A stretch of 31,917 nucleotides of DNA from BOG-1112 sp964635325 (GTDB taxonomy: Bacteria; Bdellovibrionota_B; Oligoflexia; Oligoflexales; Bog-1112), in contig CAZWOL010000038.1 in assembly GCA_964635325.1 (NCBI GenBank), positions 1 to 31,917 of the forward strand, written 5' to 3'. The position numbers were made by a program, and so were the translations under genes. This document shows, in pieces, positions 24,900 through 31,917 of the stretch (within the stretch, counting starts at the first letter, position 1; every line of letters begins with the position of its first letter). Below the pieces are notes generated by a model. That model was not told the DNA's origin. It saw only the letters and a program-made list of their open reading frames with translations, and ran no database searches.

Positions 24900-25118
24900 A
24901 GCAACTCCTTAGCTAAGCTTAGGTGATTCTAAACCATTCAAAATGACGTCTCTTGTGTATGTACTGATGCAGCTACTTATGATGCTACAACTCTTGACGA
25001 ATTTCCTCCATGGGTTTTTCGTGCAAAAAAATCGCAAAACTATGACCTTGCATTTGTGCTGGATCTAGGTTATGAGACTTGCAACAAATCCCATACTATT
25101 TAAATTTTTTGGTAAGCG
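24900..25118. promoter_or_regulatory. Divergent intergenic region, transporter / first deamidase-like gene
   Basis: A 219-nt spacer that must hold the transporter promoter (minus) and that of the first deamidase-like gene (plus). On the plus strand TTGCAA lies about 16 nt before TAAATT, upstream of the ATG, a plausible but weak pair. The last ~25 nt (an AT-rich run ending TTTTTTGGT-A) are closely echoed before the second deamidase-like gene, so the leader was part of the duplication. Confidence 0.4.
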
Positions 25119-25856
25119 ATGAAACTTGCTTTACAGCTTATTATTTTTGTAGGCTTCTTGGCTCAGCCCCTTTGGGCTGTGTCTCCCACCTCATGGGCTA
25201 TGCCTGCGCCAGATTGGTTGAATGACCATTGGCAGGTCGGAGAATGCAATTTTGCAACGGGTTGCTTTGAGCGTGCAAAAGAGATGTTTCAGAGAATTAA
25301 AAACACACCAGTATCCATCCCCGATGATTTCTCCTATCTGGTCATTGTAGGCTCACAACATGAATATGGACGATCACTTGAATATAGTTTTGCTCCTGGA
25401 GTTCGGTGGTCCTTTCATGTTCTTTTGAGTTATACGCAAGAAGGCTCTCGCTATATTATCGATCCCCTCTTTCCAAATGTAGTTTTTCCATACAGACAAT
25501 GGGTCTACGATATCACACAGAATCATCTAAGAGACTTTGCTGTGGTTACGACATCTCATCTTGGGAGTGTTGGAGGTGACGATCCTCAATTTTTGTTAGA
25601 GGTTATAGATAGCGAAGCGAATGTGCTTCCATTCATGCATCCGGTGGCCCTGATGGGTGATGAAGTTTTTTCAGAGGCATCTTTACTTATAGAAAGCTCT
25701 GAACATCAGTCTCTAGCTCCAGAGTTTAGTGTAGCGTCAGGCCTTTCACATTCTGAACGCACACAGATCTCATTGGGATCATGTCTTTGCCGGTATCTTG
25801 CATGCTTATTTTCAGTATCTCTTTTTCATAGAGGCATAGCTTTGCCTAAGCTTTAG
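25119..25856 (+). CDS. Secreted protein-glutaminase-like (glutamine deamidase) protein, copy 1
   Basis: A 245-residue exported protein with signal peptide MKLALQLIIFVGFLAQPLWA (cut after A20). The next ~110 residues carry a pattern I match to the protein-glutaminase fold (Gln_deamidase_2-like, papain/transglutaminase superfamily): nucleophile C49 in GCFERAKEM, H100 in W-S-F-H-V, and D115 in Y-I-I-D-P. This is the Cys-His-Asp order and local context of bacterial protein-glutamine glutaminase, which turns protein Gln into Glu. The substrate is unknown. A variable ~90-residue linker leads to a conserved Cys-rich hydrophobic tail (CRYLACLFSVSLFHRGIALPK). The leader has only a weak Shine-Dalgarno (GGTAAG). 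It is a tandem paralogue of the next gene, 40 nt away. The family call is from memory and by eye. Confidence 0.75.
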   Translation: MKLALQLIIFVGFLAQPLWAVSPTSWAMPAPDWLNDHWQVGECNFATGCFERAKEMFQRIKNTPVSIPDDFSYLVIVGSQHEYGRSLEYSFAPGVRWSFHVLLSYTQEGSRYIIDPLFPNVVFPYRQWVYDITQNHLRDFAVVTTSHLGSVGGDDPQFLLEVIDSEANVLPFMHPVALMGDEVFSEASLLIESSEHQSLAPEFSVASGLSHSERTQISLGSCLCRYLACLFSVSLFHRGIALPKL

Positions 25857-26680
25857 TTGATCCAAATTGCATCGTTTATTAATTTTTTGGTGAATAATGA
25901 AACGTTTTTTTCAACTGATTATGTTCGTAGGTTTCTTTACGCAACCTCTTTGGGCTATGCAAACATCTCTCTTTCAGCATGTATCTCCACCCTTGTATGC
26001 TATCCCTGCTCCTGCTTGGTTAGATGGTCAGTGGCCGGATGGAGAGTGTGATATTGAAGATGGATGTGTACAAAGAGCGCAAGAGATGTTCGATAGAATA
26101 AGGACTTCTTCAGCATCCGTGCCCCAAGACTTTTCATATCTCATCATCATTGCTCCCGTAATGATATGTCTTAGCTATAGCGTGTCACGTGATAACCAAT
26201 GGGTTTTTCATGCTCTTCTCAGCTATACGCATGAAGGTGTGCGTTACATTGTTGATCCAATTTTTGAAGGTCGCGTTCTTCCGTATAGGGAATGGCTTGT
26301 GGATATTACGCAGGATCGAGCCATATTTTTTCCTGTAACAATAACATCTGATTTTCTAGGTATGAGACGGTCTAGTGGCCGATATAATCGGGTTGTTATC
26401 GATAATCATCGAAATATTCTTCCATTTGTAAATTCGCTAGATTTGCTAGTAGTAGACCAAAGTTTGTCAAACTCGAGGAGTTCTGTAGGTGGAGATGAGT
26501 TGCTGGAGTCTCCACAGGTTGTTAGCAATCATAATGCATTATTATTGCAGAGTGGTACGCCATCCTCTTCTTCTCAGAGTATAGAAGAAGATCAGATCAG
26601 TGTAGCTTCGCGTTTTTGCCAGTATCTTGTATGCTTATTTTCAGTATCTCTTTTTCATAGAGGCATAGCTTTGCCTAAGC
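25802..26680 (+). repeat. 50-bp identical 3'-end direct repeat of the tandem paralogues
   Basis: Positions 25802-25851 and 26631-26680 are identical over 50 bases, starting ATGCTTATTTTCAG and ending GCCTAAGC. The segment encodes the last ~16 residues of each protein, immediately before the stops. Extending about 12 nt upstream adds only two mismatches, whereas the rest of the two genes has diverged widely. It contains a small hairpin, AGGCA-6 nt-TGCCT. The feature spans from the first repeat unit to the second. Confidence 0.85.
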
Positions 26681-26685
26681 ATTAG
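25897..26685 (+). CDS. Secreted protein-glutaminase-like (glutamine deamidase) protein, copy 2
   Basis: A 262-residue paralogue of the preceding gene with the same layout: signal peptide MKRFFQLIMFVGFFTQPLWA, then C57 in GCVQRAQEM, H105 in W-V-F-H-A and D120 in Y-I-V-D-P, keeping the predicted catalytic Cys-His-Asp set. The linker is longer and Ser-rich (residues ~185-235). The hydrophobic Cys-containing tail is nearly the same as in copy 1. Conservation of the three residues while the surroundings diverge argues that both copies are functional enzymes. The leader TTTTTTGGTGAATA before the ATG mirrors copy 1. A TTGATC/TATTAA pair upstream might be its own promoter, but the spacing (15 nt) is short. 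The convergent neighbour ends 4 nt beyond its stop. Confidence 0.75.
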   Translation: MKRFFQLIMFVGFFTQPLWAMQTSLFQHVSPPLYAIPAPAWLDGQWPDGECDIEDGCVQRAQEMFDRIRTSSASVPQDFSYLIIIAPVMICLSYSVSRDNQWVFHALLSYTHEGVRYIVDPIFEGRVLPYREWLVDITQDRAIFFPVTITSDFLGMRRSSGRYNRVVIDNHRNILPFVNSLDLLVVDQSLSNSRSSVGGDELLESPQVVSNHNALLLQSGTPSSSSQSIEEDQISVASRFCQYLVCLFSVSLFHRGIALPKH

Positions 26686-26689
26686 GCCT

Positions 26690-27313
26690 TTAGCTTCGAG
26701 TTTTCAAAAAGGCAGCTGAGGCATCCTGAACTTTTTGCTTCAACACCTTTAAGGTCTCACTCATAATCTCTACTTCCCAAGTATCTCCCTTCAAATTACG
26801 TCCAAGTTCGTCGAACCACTCAAGCTCACGTTTGAGGAAGTTGGCCTGACTATCGGTATCCGAGTGGTGAAAAAGGTCGGTAAGATAGAGTACCCAGTCC
26901 GGTGTCGATTTTTGGATTAAATTGACGAAACGGTTTAATTTTTGTGAAGCAGCCTCATCTTGCCAGCCGCCTGACACGCGAAACGGATAATGCTCCTGAT
27001 CGCGTTTGTGTAACCAAATTTTGACGTTCGCCGAAACTTCGACCACAAAGTAGTCAGATGGAGAAGCTTCGTGAAATCCGTCGGGCCGTTTCCAAATCAC
27101 CTTCATCATATCGCGCTCCGGTTTTTGAAGATTTCTAAACGAATAGCACTTTCGCATTCCTGCGTCAACGGACAGGCGCGCAGACTTGACCGACCAAGCC
27201 TCATCCGCTACGTACTGAAAGACGCGCTTTCTTCTTTGTTTAGTCTCCGAAATTGCGCTAGCCTCTAGAGACCAAGTCTGCGTGTTGAGTCCTATGCGTT
27301 GATTTTCAAACAT
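26690..27313 (-). CDS. Hypothetical protein, 207 aa
   Basis: I do not recognise this protein. It begins MFENQRIGLNTQTWSLEASA, looks soluble, and has no signal peptide or membrane segment. It is mixed alpha/beta and Trp-rich (WKRPDGFHEA, FVVEVSANVKIWLHKRD, WVLYLTDLFHH). An in-frame TTG at 27358 would add 15 residues, but ATG 27313 is more natural; neither has a convincing Shine-Dalgarno. Its first bases abut or overlap the 5' end of the divergent sppA, so its promoter must lie inside sppA. Length and placement support a real gene. Confidence 0.65.
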   Translation of the reverse strand: MFENQRIGLNTQTWSLEASAISETKQRRKRVFQYVADEAWSVKSARLSVDAGMRKCYSFRNLQKPERDMMKVIWKRPDGFHEASPSDYFVVEVSANVKIWLHKRDQEHYPFRVSGGWQDEAASQKLNRFVNLIQKSTPDWVLYLTDLFHHSDTDSQANFLKRELEWFDELGRNLKGDTWEVEIMSETLKVLKQKVQDASAAFLKTRS

Positions 27314-27323
27314 GAGGGTAATT

Positions 27324-29123
27324 ATGGGCCAAAATCCTATTGTTCGTTTTTTTGTCAAAATCTATCTTTTTTTGCGAGCGTTTATCTTCACTCTCGGCTT
27401 TTTGGTGCTCGCAGCACTGATCTTCGCAGCTCTGCAGCTTAGGTCGGTGACAACACCAAGCCTTAGCTACAAAGCTAACGATAAGATTTTTCTGCATTGG
27501 AAACTCGACGGGACCCTGCTCAGTAAGTCACCAGAGTCTGGATCCATCGAGTCTTATGTGCGTATGGCTTTGCAGGGTGAGGAACACGAACTCTACGTGC
27601 CTAAGTTGCGCGAACTGCTGAAGCAAGCTAAGGATGACAGTCAGGTTGTAGGTCTTGCTCTCGAACTCAAATCGCTCAGTGGGGCACTTGCAGAATTTTC
27701 TGAACTGCGTAAGGCACTCGCGGAATTTAAAAGTACAGGTAAGCCGATCGAGTTTTGGGCAGCGAATGTAGATACCAAGACATACTATCTTGCGAGTGTT
27801 GCTGACCACATACAGATGGCACCTGAAGGACAGGTCTTCGCTCCAGGGCCAATGTTTCAAATGGTCTATGGAGGAGACTTTTTTCGTAAGATTGGAGTGG
27901 CCTTCGAAGTGATCCGTGCTGGGCAGTTCAAATCCGCATTTGAACCCTTCATTGCGAACGATCCTTCAGCAGAAACACGCAAGGCATACACCGAGCTCGA
28001 AGCCAGCTTACGCCAGTTTATAAGTACAGATATTGCTCAAGGTCGCAAAACCGGTGCTCCTGTTGTTGAGGGATGGTTGCGTCGCTCCATGTTTAATGCT
28101 CGCGAAGCATTTGCAGACAAGTTGATCGACGAACTTGCATACCGCGAAGCCTTTGAAGACAGCATTGAGAAGAAAGGCAAGCTGGTCGATTTTAGTGACT
28201 ACCATCATCGAGAGTTTGTCAAAAATGTGAAAGAAAAGGTACTCCGCAATCACGAAGGGATCGCATTTATCGAAGTTGTCGGTGAGATGTTCATGGAGCA
28301 CTCTGAGATGTTTGGAGGCTCCACATTCGATTTCGACAATATTGAAGAACAGCTACAATGGGCGCGTGATGATGAAGATGTACGTGTTGTTGTTCTGCGC
28401 ATTGACAGTCCTGGTGGGTCGGCTCTGGTTGCCGACTTGCTGTGGGAAGACGTGCGTCGTCTGTCCGAGAAAAAACCAGTCGTAGTCTCCATGGGTGCAT
28501 ACGCTGCATCTGGTGGTTACTACATGGCGGCTCCTGCTACTAAGATACTTGCACAACCGATGACGATCACGGGTTCCATAGGTGTTATTGGTTTGCTTCC
28601 GAGCTTCGAAGAATTCCGCAGCAAATATGGTGTGAGCTTTCATCTTATCTCCGGAACGGACCGTCAGAGCTTATTGAATCAAGGTCTGCATATCTCTGCA
28701 GAGGACAAAGCCTTACTCGAACGACATGTACGTACATCCTATGAAACGTTCGTCAATCGTGTGGCCAGTGGTCGCAAAAAAACCTTTGCAGAGATCGATG
28801 CAGTTGCACAGGGGCGCGTTTGGACTGGTTTGCAAGCTAAGGAATTCGGACTCGTCGACGAAATCGGAGGCTTACCCGAAGCGTTTCGTGCAGCAAAACA
28901 ACTCGCAAAGTTTGATGTCGACAAAGATTATCCTGTTCTGCACTACGAAGTTCCAGCTACACGATCCCTACGTCGCTACTTCAAAAAAGGTAAGCTGATG
29001 AGTTTGGCTTTTGCTGAAGAATCAATGTTGTCTGAGCTTCCTGTTTTGAGATCGCTTATGCAATTGGCGAATCTACAAAAGAAGGAACAGGTCTTGATGA
29101 TGCTTCCGGATCTAGGCTTTTGA
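27324..29123 (+). CDS. sppA: Signal peptide peptidase SppA (67K type)
   Basis: Inner-membrane serine/lysine-dyad protease that degrades cleaved signal peptides. This 599-residue protein has one N-terminal membrane anchor (YLFLRAFIFTLGFLVLAALIFAAL) and two tandem S49 domains, as in the E. coli long form. The catalytic lysine is K152 (NVDTKTYYLAS) in the first domain and the nucleophile is S396 (AASGG within SMGAYAASGGYYMAAPA) in the second; GSIGVIG follows. ATG 27324 is preferred because GAGGGT lies 4 nt upstream; ATG 27312 (four more residues) lacks a Shine-Dalgarno and is the base-overlapping partner of the divergent gene's ATG. Confidence 0.95.
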   Translation: MGQNPIVRFFVKIYLFLRAFIFTLGFLVLAALIFAALQLRSVTTPSLSYKANDKIFLHWKLDGTLLSKSPESGSIESYVRMALQGEEHELYVPKLRELLKQAKDDSQVVGLALELKSLSGALAEFSELRKALAEFKSTGKPIEFWAANVDTKTYYLASVADHIQMAPEGQVFAPGPMFQMVYGGDFFRKIGVAFEVIRAGQFKSAFEPFIANDPSAETRKAYTELEASLRQFISTDIAQGRKTGAPVVEGWLRRSMFNAREAFADKLIDELAYREAFEDSIEKKGKLVDFSDYHHREFVKNVKEKVLRNHEGIAFIEVVGEMFMEHSEMFGGSTFDFDNIEEQLQWARDDEDVRVVVLRIDSPGGSALVADLLWEDVRRLSEKKPVVVSMGAYAASGGYYMAAPATKILAQPMTITGSIGVIGLLPSFEEFRSKYGVSFHLISGTDRQSLLNQGLHISAEDKALLERHVRTSYETFVNRVASGRKKTFAEIDAVAQGRVWTGLQAKEFGLVDEIGGLPEAFRAAKQLAKFDVDKDYPVLHYEVPATRSLRRYFKKGKLMSLAFAEESMLSELPVLRSLMQLANLQKKEQVLMMLPDLGF

Positions 29124-29127
29124 AGCA

Positions 29128-29189
29128 ACTAAGCAGGCGATTCCTCGGGTCTGTCATCCCGAGCGGAGCCGAGGGATCGCCTGCTTAGT
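29128..29189. repeat. REP-like long palindrome after sppA
   Basis: Two 21-nt arms (29128-29148 and 29169-29189) are complementary apart from one T/G wobble, with a 20-nt loop. An alternative inner stem CTCGGG/CCCGAG is also possible. The loop and right arm read TCATCCCGAGCGGAGCCGAG, similar to palindromic intergenic repeats with the core CATCCCGAG...GAGGGATC that recur in many bacterial genomes. It begins 4 nt after the sppA stop and so may also terminate or stabilise that transcript. It stands next to the assembly gap, as a multi-copy repeat would. Confidence 0.75.
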
Positions 29190-29203
29190 CAGGTGGTCTC
29201 TCG

Positions 29204-29303
29204 NNNNNNNNNNNNNNNNNNNNNNNNNNNNNNNNNNNNNNNNNNNNNNNNNNNNNNNNNNNNNNNNNNNNNNNNNNNNNNNNNNNNNNNNNNNNNNNNN
29301 NNN
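29204..29303. other. Assembly gap (100 N)
   Basis: Exactly 100 N, a conventional placeholder for a scaffold join of unknown length. Anything between sppA and the solute-binding protein gene may be missing, including extra genes. Neighbour relationships across it should not be trusted. Confidence 0.99.
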
Positions 29304-29329
29304 AAGTCTTCTCAGTCGCAAGTTAAAGC

Positions 29330-30655
29330 TTAAGATGATGGGGCATCAAATTTTTTTTTATATTTATCTTGAGCAAATTTGATCCATTCGTTGATCTTAC
29401 GATTGCGGAAGATGTTGTCATCCCATTTTGCAAGCAGACCAGGTAGTTCTTTTTGGGTGAATGGAGGCGCTGCTAACCAAGCAAGAGCTTCTTTGGCTTT
29501 GCCAGCTTTAATGGCTTGTCCCCAAGCTTTTTTGAGCTCCGAATGTGTATCGATATGAAGAGCACCAATCAAATCTCCCATCAGACGCTTGGAGGCAGCA
29601 AGTTTGTCGAAAGAGATTTTAAGCTGCTGACCTTTGTATTGGTAGAGGTTCATTACGGTCGGTTTTTGGCCGTTGAGATTTTCGTAAGCGAGAGGGTTGA
29701 TGGCCATGCGTGCGAGTGTGCTCTGTTGTGGACCATCTTTGCTTCCCTTGCCGAGTATAAATATTTTCTGTGCTTCTTCACTTAGCAAGTACTCTACAAA
29801 ACGTCCTGCCGCAACTTGGTTGGGTGCGCCCTTCAAAATAGCAACGGGATCACTGTTGAAGACGGTCTCTCCAACTGGAAGCACAAAACCGAGTTTGGTC
29901 TCACCGAGATCTTCGATTTTAGAAGCTGCAAAGTAATCGATAGCAGGTGCAACAGATGCCTCTCCAGACACAACTGCCTTGATCGGATCGGTGCTGGATT
30001 GAGAGAAGGTGCGAGTATTTCCTGCAAGCCCAAAGAGTAGCTGCCAGCCCTGCTCCCAGCCTTTGGCTTCTAGCATGATGAGGTTCATAAACAGCGCAGT
30101 CGATGAGCGTCGTGGGTCAGCAACAACGATGTGATCAAAGTACTCAGGTTTTGCTAAGTCAGCCCAGTTCTGTGGTTCTTGGATTTTTTGAATTTTCAAA
30201 AGCAAGCGATTGTAGAAGATCCCAAAACCTGACACAGCTGTACCAAACCACTTGTTCGAATGTGCACGTAGCGGAACGCCTGCAACGCTTTCGGGAATCA
30301 ATGCCGAGAGTTTGCTCGGAAGCGTGTAGGCTTGCAAGTAGCCTCGTTCTTCAAGTTCAAGGAACGTGACATCTCCACCACCCCAGAAGATGTCCACACC
30401 GGCACTTTTGGGATTCTTGTCAAATTTGGCACTTATATAGCGCATTTCATTTTCGGTACCACCCTGATCTAACCAGTCGACTTGTAGGGGGGTGTTATAT
30501 GTTTTCTTGTAGTGAGCCACAAAGCGAGGGATGATTTCGTCTTGGACGGATTTGCGGTGGGGAGAGATGATCGAGAGGTGATCACTTTGCGCAGCTTTAG
30601 CAATCCATGAAAAACTGAATAAAACTACGGAAATGACCAAGCGCCCTATCGTCAT
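29330..30655 (-). CDS. ABC transporter periplasmic substrate-binding protein, iron(III)-type
   Basis: A 441-residue extracellular solute-binding protein (SBP family 1, AfuA/FbpA-like). It has a signal peptide (MTIGRLVISVVLFSFSWIAKA). The first lobe begins LSIISPHRKSVQDEIIPRFVAHYKK. GVDIFWGGGD, FGIFYNRLLLK and the hinge block VVADPRRSSTALFMNLIML follow, then ASVAPAIDYFAA and NSDPVAILKGAPN...AGRFVEYLLSEEAQKIF. The family usually feeds an inner-membrane permease for Fe3+, thiamine or polyamine; the ligand cannot be fixed from sequence. The C-terminal ~100 residues are longer than in FbpA. No permease or ATPase gene is visible, perhaps because of the gap. GGAG lies 6 nt before the ATG. Confidence 0.9.
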   Translation of the reverse strand: MTIGRLVISVVLFSFSWIAKAAQSDHLSIISPHRKSVQDEIIPRFVAHYKKTYNTPLQVDWLDQGGTENEMRYISAKFDKNPKSAGVDIFWGGGDVTFLELEERGYLQAYTLPSKLSALIPESVAGVPLRAHSNKWFGTAVSGFGIFYNRLLLKIQKIQEPQNWADLAKPEYFDHIVVADPRRSSTALFMNLIMLEAKGWEQGWQLLFGLAGNTRTFSQSSTDPIKAVVSGEASVAPAIDYFAASKIEDLGETKLGFVLPVGETVFNSDPVAILKGAPNQVAAGRFVEYLLSEEAQKIFILGKGSKDGPQQSTLARMAINPLAYENLNGQKPTVMNLYQYKGQQLKISFDKLAASKRLMGDLIGALHIDTHSELKKAWGQAIKAGKAKEALAWLAAPPFTQKELPGLLAKWDDNIFRNRKINEWIKFAQDKYKKKFDAPSS

Positions 30656-30691
30656 CGCTAACTCCTGACTTTTCTGGGTTATTTCAGTCCC

Positions 30692-30720
30692 ATTTAGGCA
30701 AAGATGCTAGCAATGGTCAA
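30692..30720 (-). promoter_or_regulatory. Candidate sigma-70 promoter of the solute-binding protein gene
   Basis: On the minus strand TTGACC (30715-30720) and CTAAAT (30692-30697) are separated by 17 bp, ideal spacing for a housekeeping promoter. It lies in the 74-nt gap upstream of the solute-binding protein start at 30655, giving a leader of about 30 nt. Confidence 0.55.
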
Positions 30721-30729
30721 TAGCTTAAT

Positions 30730-31815
30730 CTATGTCCCTGCGCAAAATTTGCGGAGAAGTTCCGGTGCCGCGTAATCCGTAGGACAGTTGCTAGCCGTGC
30801 GGTTCTTGGGATCTGCGATTGGGTTGTAGTCGAGACTAAAGAGTTTGAGCTTGCTAAGCCCCTTCAAAGGCGAGGCATCCTGTATCGCATTATTGCGTAA
30901 TTGGAGTTCCGTCAAAGCTGTCAATCCTTGCAGAGCCGTCACGTCGCTGATGTGGTTCTGCCACAAGTCCAAAATGCGCAACTTCGTTAGGTTCTTGAGA
31001 GGAACAATATTCTCCGCTGCGTTGTTGCCTAAATGCAATTCTTCTAATTGTGTGAGATTACGAAGTGGGAAAAGGTCACTCACGTACTTATTATTTTCCA
31101 AATCCAAAACACGTAAAGAACTCAAATTAGACAGAGGTGTGAGATCTCCTATTGAGTTATTATCAACGTAGAGTTCAACTAAACCCGTCAACCCTATCAA
31201 GGGACTGAGATCTGTGATATTGATAGACCCATCTTCGGATCGTATTCGAATGATTCTCTGAGCGGATAACCACTGCGAAAGTTCGGTGCAACTGTTCGTA
31301 TAACTAAGACCTTGCAGTATGTTCAGAGTTTTATCGACTTCTGCATCTGAGGAACGGTTCTGACAAACGCTATCAAAACTACGTAACTCACAGATGCCCT
31401 GAGGGGAGAGTGTCCAGTTTTTTCCTTTACTCGTACAGGCATCGAGGTTGGTCAAGCATTTGTCGTTCTCCCAAGTCTGCTGATTGAAAGCACATGCTTC
31501 CTGGGCTGTCATGCATTTGTTGTTGAGCCATGTAGAACCATCTGCCCGCATCTGACATTGTGCAAGTGCGCTGAGACACTTTGCATTTTTTTCATCCCAC
31601 ACCGAACCGTCTTTAAGTAGCTGGCAGTAGGTTTTTCTAGGTACGCATTTATCGTGACTGGGATCCCAAATCTGTGCAGCATCACCGCAAAGTTGTTCAG
31701 CTGTCGCTCTTTGGTCGCGATTGCTTGCGTTGGAGCCCTGTTTTGTATCTGAGGAACGAACATGCGCACATTGTGAAATAAGTAGACTGAGAAAAACGAG
31801 ACTTCGTTGTCGCAT
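30730..31815 (-). CDS. Internalin-like leucine-rich repeat lipoprotein with N-terminal Cys/Trp repeats
   Basis: A 361-residue exported protein. The signal peptide MRQRSLVFLSLLISQC suggests a lipoprotein at C16, although Gln before the Cys is an atypical lipobox. Residues ~43-151 form about five tandem Cys/Trp modules: cysteines at 43, 57, 64, 80, 87, 101, 108, 120, 127, 142 and 151, with a Trp between each pair (50, 73, 96, 115, 134). Residues ~199-330 are six 22-residue SDS22/internalin-type repeats of the form L-x-x-L-x-x-L-x-x-N-x-I-x-D-x-x-x-L. The C-terminal cap has two Cys. LRRs of this kind bind proteins, often host ligands. ATG 31815 is chosen for its AGAGG and the signal peptide; the frame extends upstream to 31869 without support. 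Confidence 0.88.
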   Translation of the reverse strand: MRQRSLVFLSLLISQCAHVRSSDTKQGSNASNRDQRATAEQLCGDAAQIWDPSHDKCVPRKTYCQLLKDGSVWDEKNAKCLSALAQCQMRADGSTWLNNKCMTAQEACAFNQQTWENDKCLTNLDACTSKGKNWTLSPQGICELRSFDSVCQNRSSDAEVDKTLNILQGLSYTNSCTELSQWLSAQRIIRIRSEDGSINITDLSPLIGLTGLVELYVDNNSIGDLTPLSNLSSLRVLDLENNKYVSDLFPLRNLTQLEELHLGNNAAENIVPLKNLTKLRILDLWQNHISDVTALQGLTALTELQLRNNAIQDASPLKGLSKLKLFSLDYNPIADPKNRTASNCPTDYAAPELLRKFCAGT

Positions 31816-31917
31816 CGAAGAACCTCTCGAACGTTTTGAGTGATGTCCTTCTATTTTAGTAGCAAACAACTTGAATGGCTATATCTCCAGGGAGTTGCTG
31901 TAAAATTGTCAAAATGT
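31816..31917. other. Window edge, upstream of the LRR lipoprotein gene
   Basis: Leader and promoter region of the LRR gene. On the minus strand TTGACA lies at the edge and TAAAAT about 45 nt further in, but they are not spaced as a pair. No other ORF is supported here. Confidence 0.35.

Noticed and set aside
1..31917. tRNA, rRNA, CRISPR array, insertion sequence or prophage
   Set aside because: I scanned for cloverleaf arms, regularly spaced repeats and transposase or integrase motifs and found none. The only repeats are the dyads and the paralogue 3' ends listed above.

Overview
The window is 31.9 kb of bacterial chromosome from a Gram-negative organism, shown by the Tol system, an outer-membrane-type barrel, several lipoproteins and many Sec signal peptides. 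GC is moderate (mid-40s % by eye). Housekeeping genes lie next to large secreted proteins I cannot assign to known families. This mix would fit a Bdellovibrionota/Oligoflexia-like or other deltaproteobacterial lineage, but that placement is a low-confidence guess: there is no rRNA or other good phylogenetic marker. The window is a scaffold, with 100 Ns at 29204-29303.

Layout. 1-642: a colicin/pyocin-type immunity gene (minus) without a visible toxin, then a small doubtful ORF. 649-4689 (plus): ffh, miaB and a secreted protein ending in an SV40-like nuclear localisation sequence, spaced as one operon. 4714-8396 (minus): tolQ-tolR-tolA-tolB, without pal in the window. 8443-9729 (minus): citrate synthase. 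9895-14191 (plus): polA, tatC and a predicted outer-membrane protein, joined by two TTGA stop/start overlaps. 14256-17609 (plus): a 762-residue orphan lipoprotein and an extended SDR. 17750-19751 (plus): an AAA/DUF4143 ATPase overlapping mutM, preceded by a 12-bp perfect inverted repeat. 19852-22373 (minus): a glycine-rich membrane protein followed by a lipoprotein with a HAD-type phosphatase motif set. 22513-23484 (plus): an ATP-grasp enzyme. 23508-24899 (minus): a POT-family peptide transporter. 25119-26685 (plus): two tandem secreted proteins with a protein-glutaminase-like Cys-His-Asp set. 26690-27313 (minus): a hypothetical protein divergent from sppA (27324-29123, plus). After a REP-like hairpin and the gap come an iron-type solute-binding protein and a leucine-rich-repeat lipoprotein with an N-terminal Cys/Trp repeat (both minus).

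How it fits together. SRP (ffh) and Tat (tatC) put proteins into or across the inner membrane, SppA clears cleaved signal peptides, and Tol maintains the outer membrane. The exported cargo is unusual: an NLS-tailed protein, a pair of putative glutamine deamidases, a HAD lipoprotein, an internalin-like LRR lipoprotein and two unassigned exported proteins. The best candidates for undescribed biology are the NLS-tailed protein and the tandem deamidase-like pair. Both suggest interaction with a eukaryotic host or with prey, but this is inference from motifs alone. I saw no tRNA, rRNA, CRISPR array, transposase or prophage.
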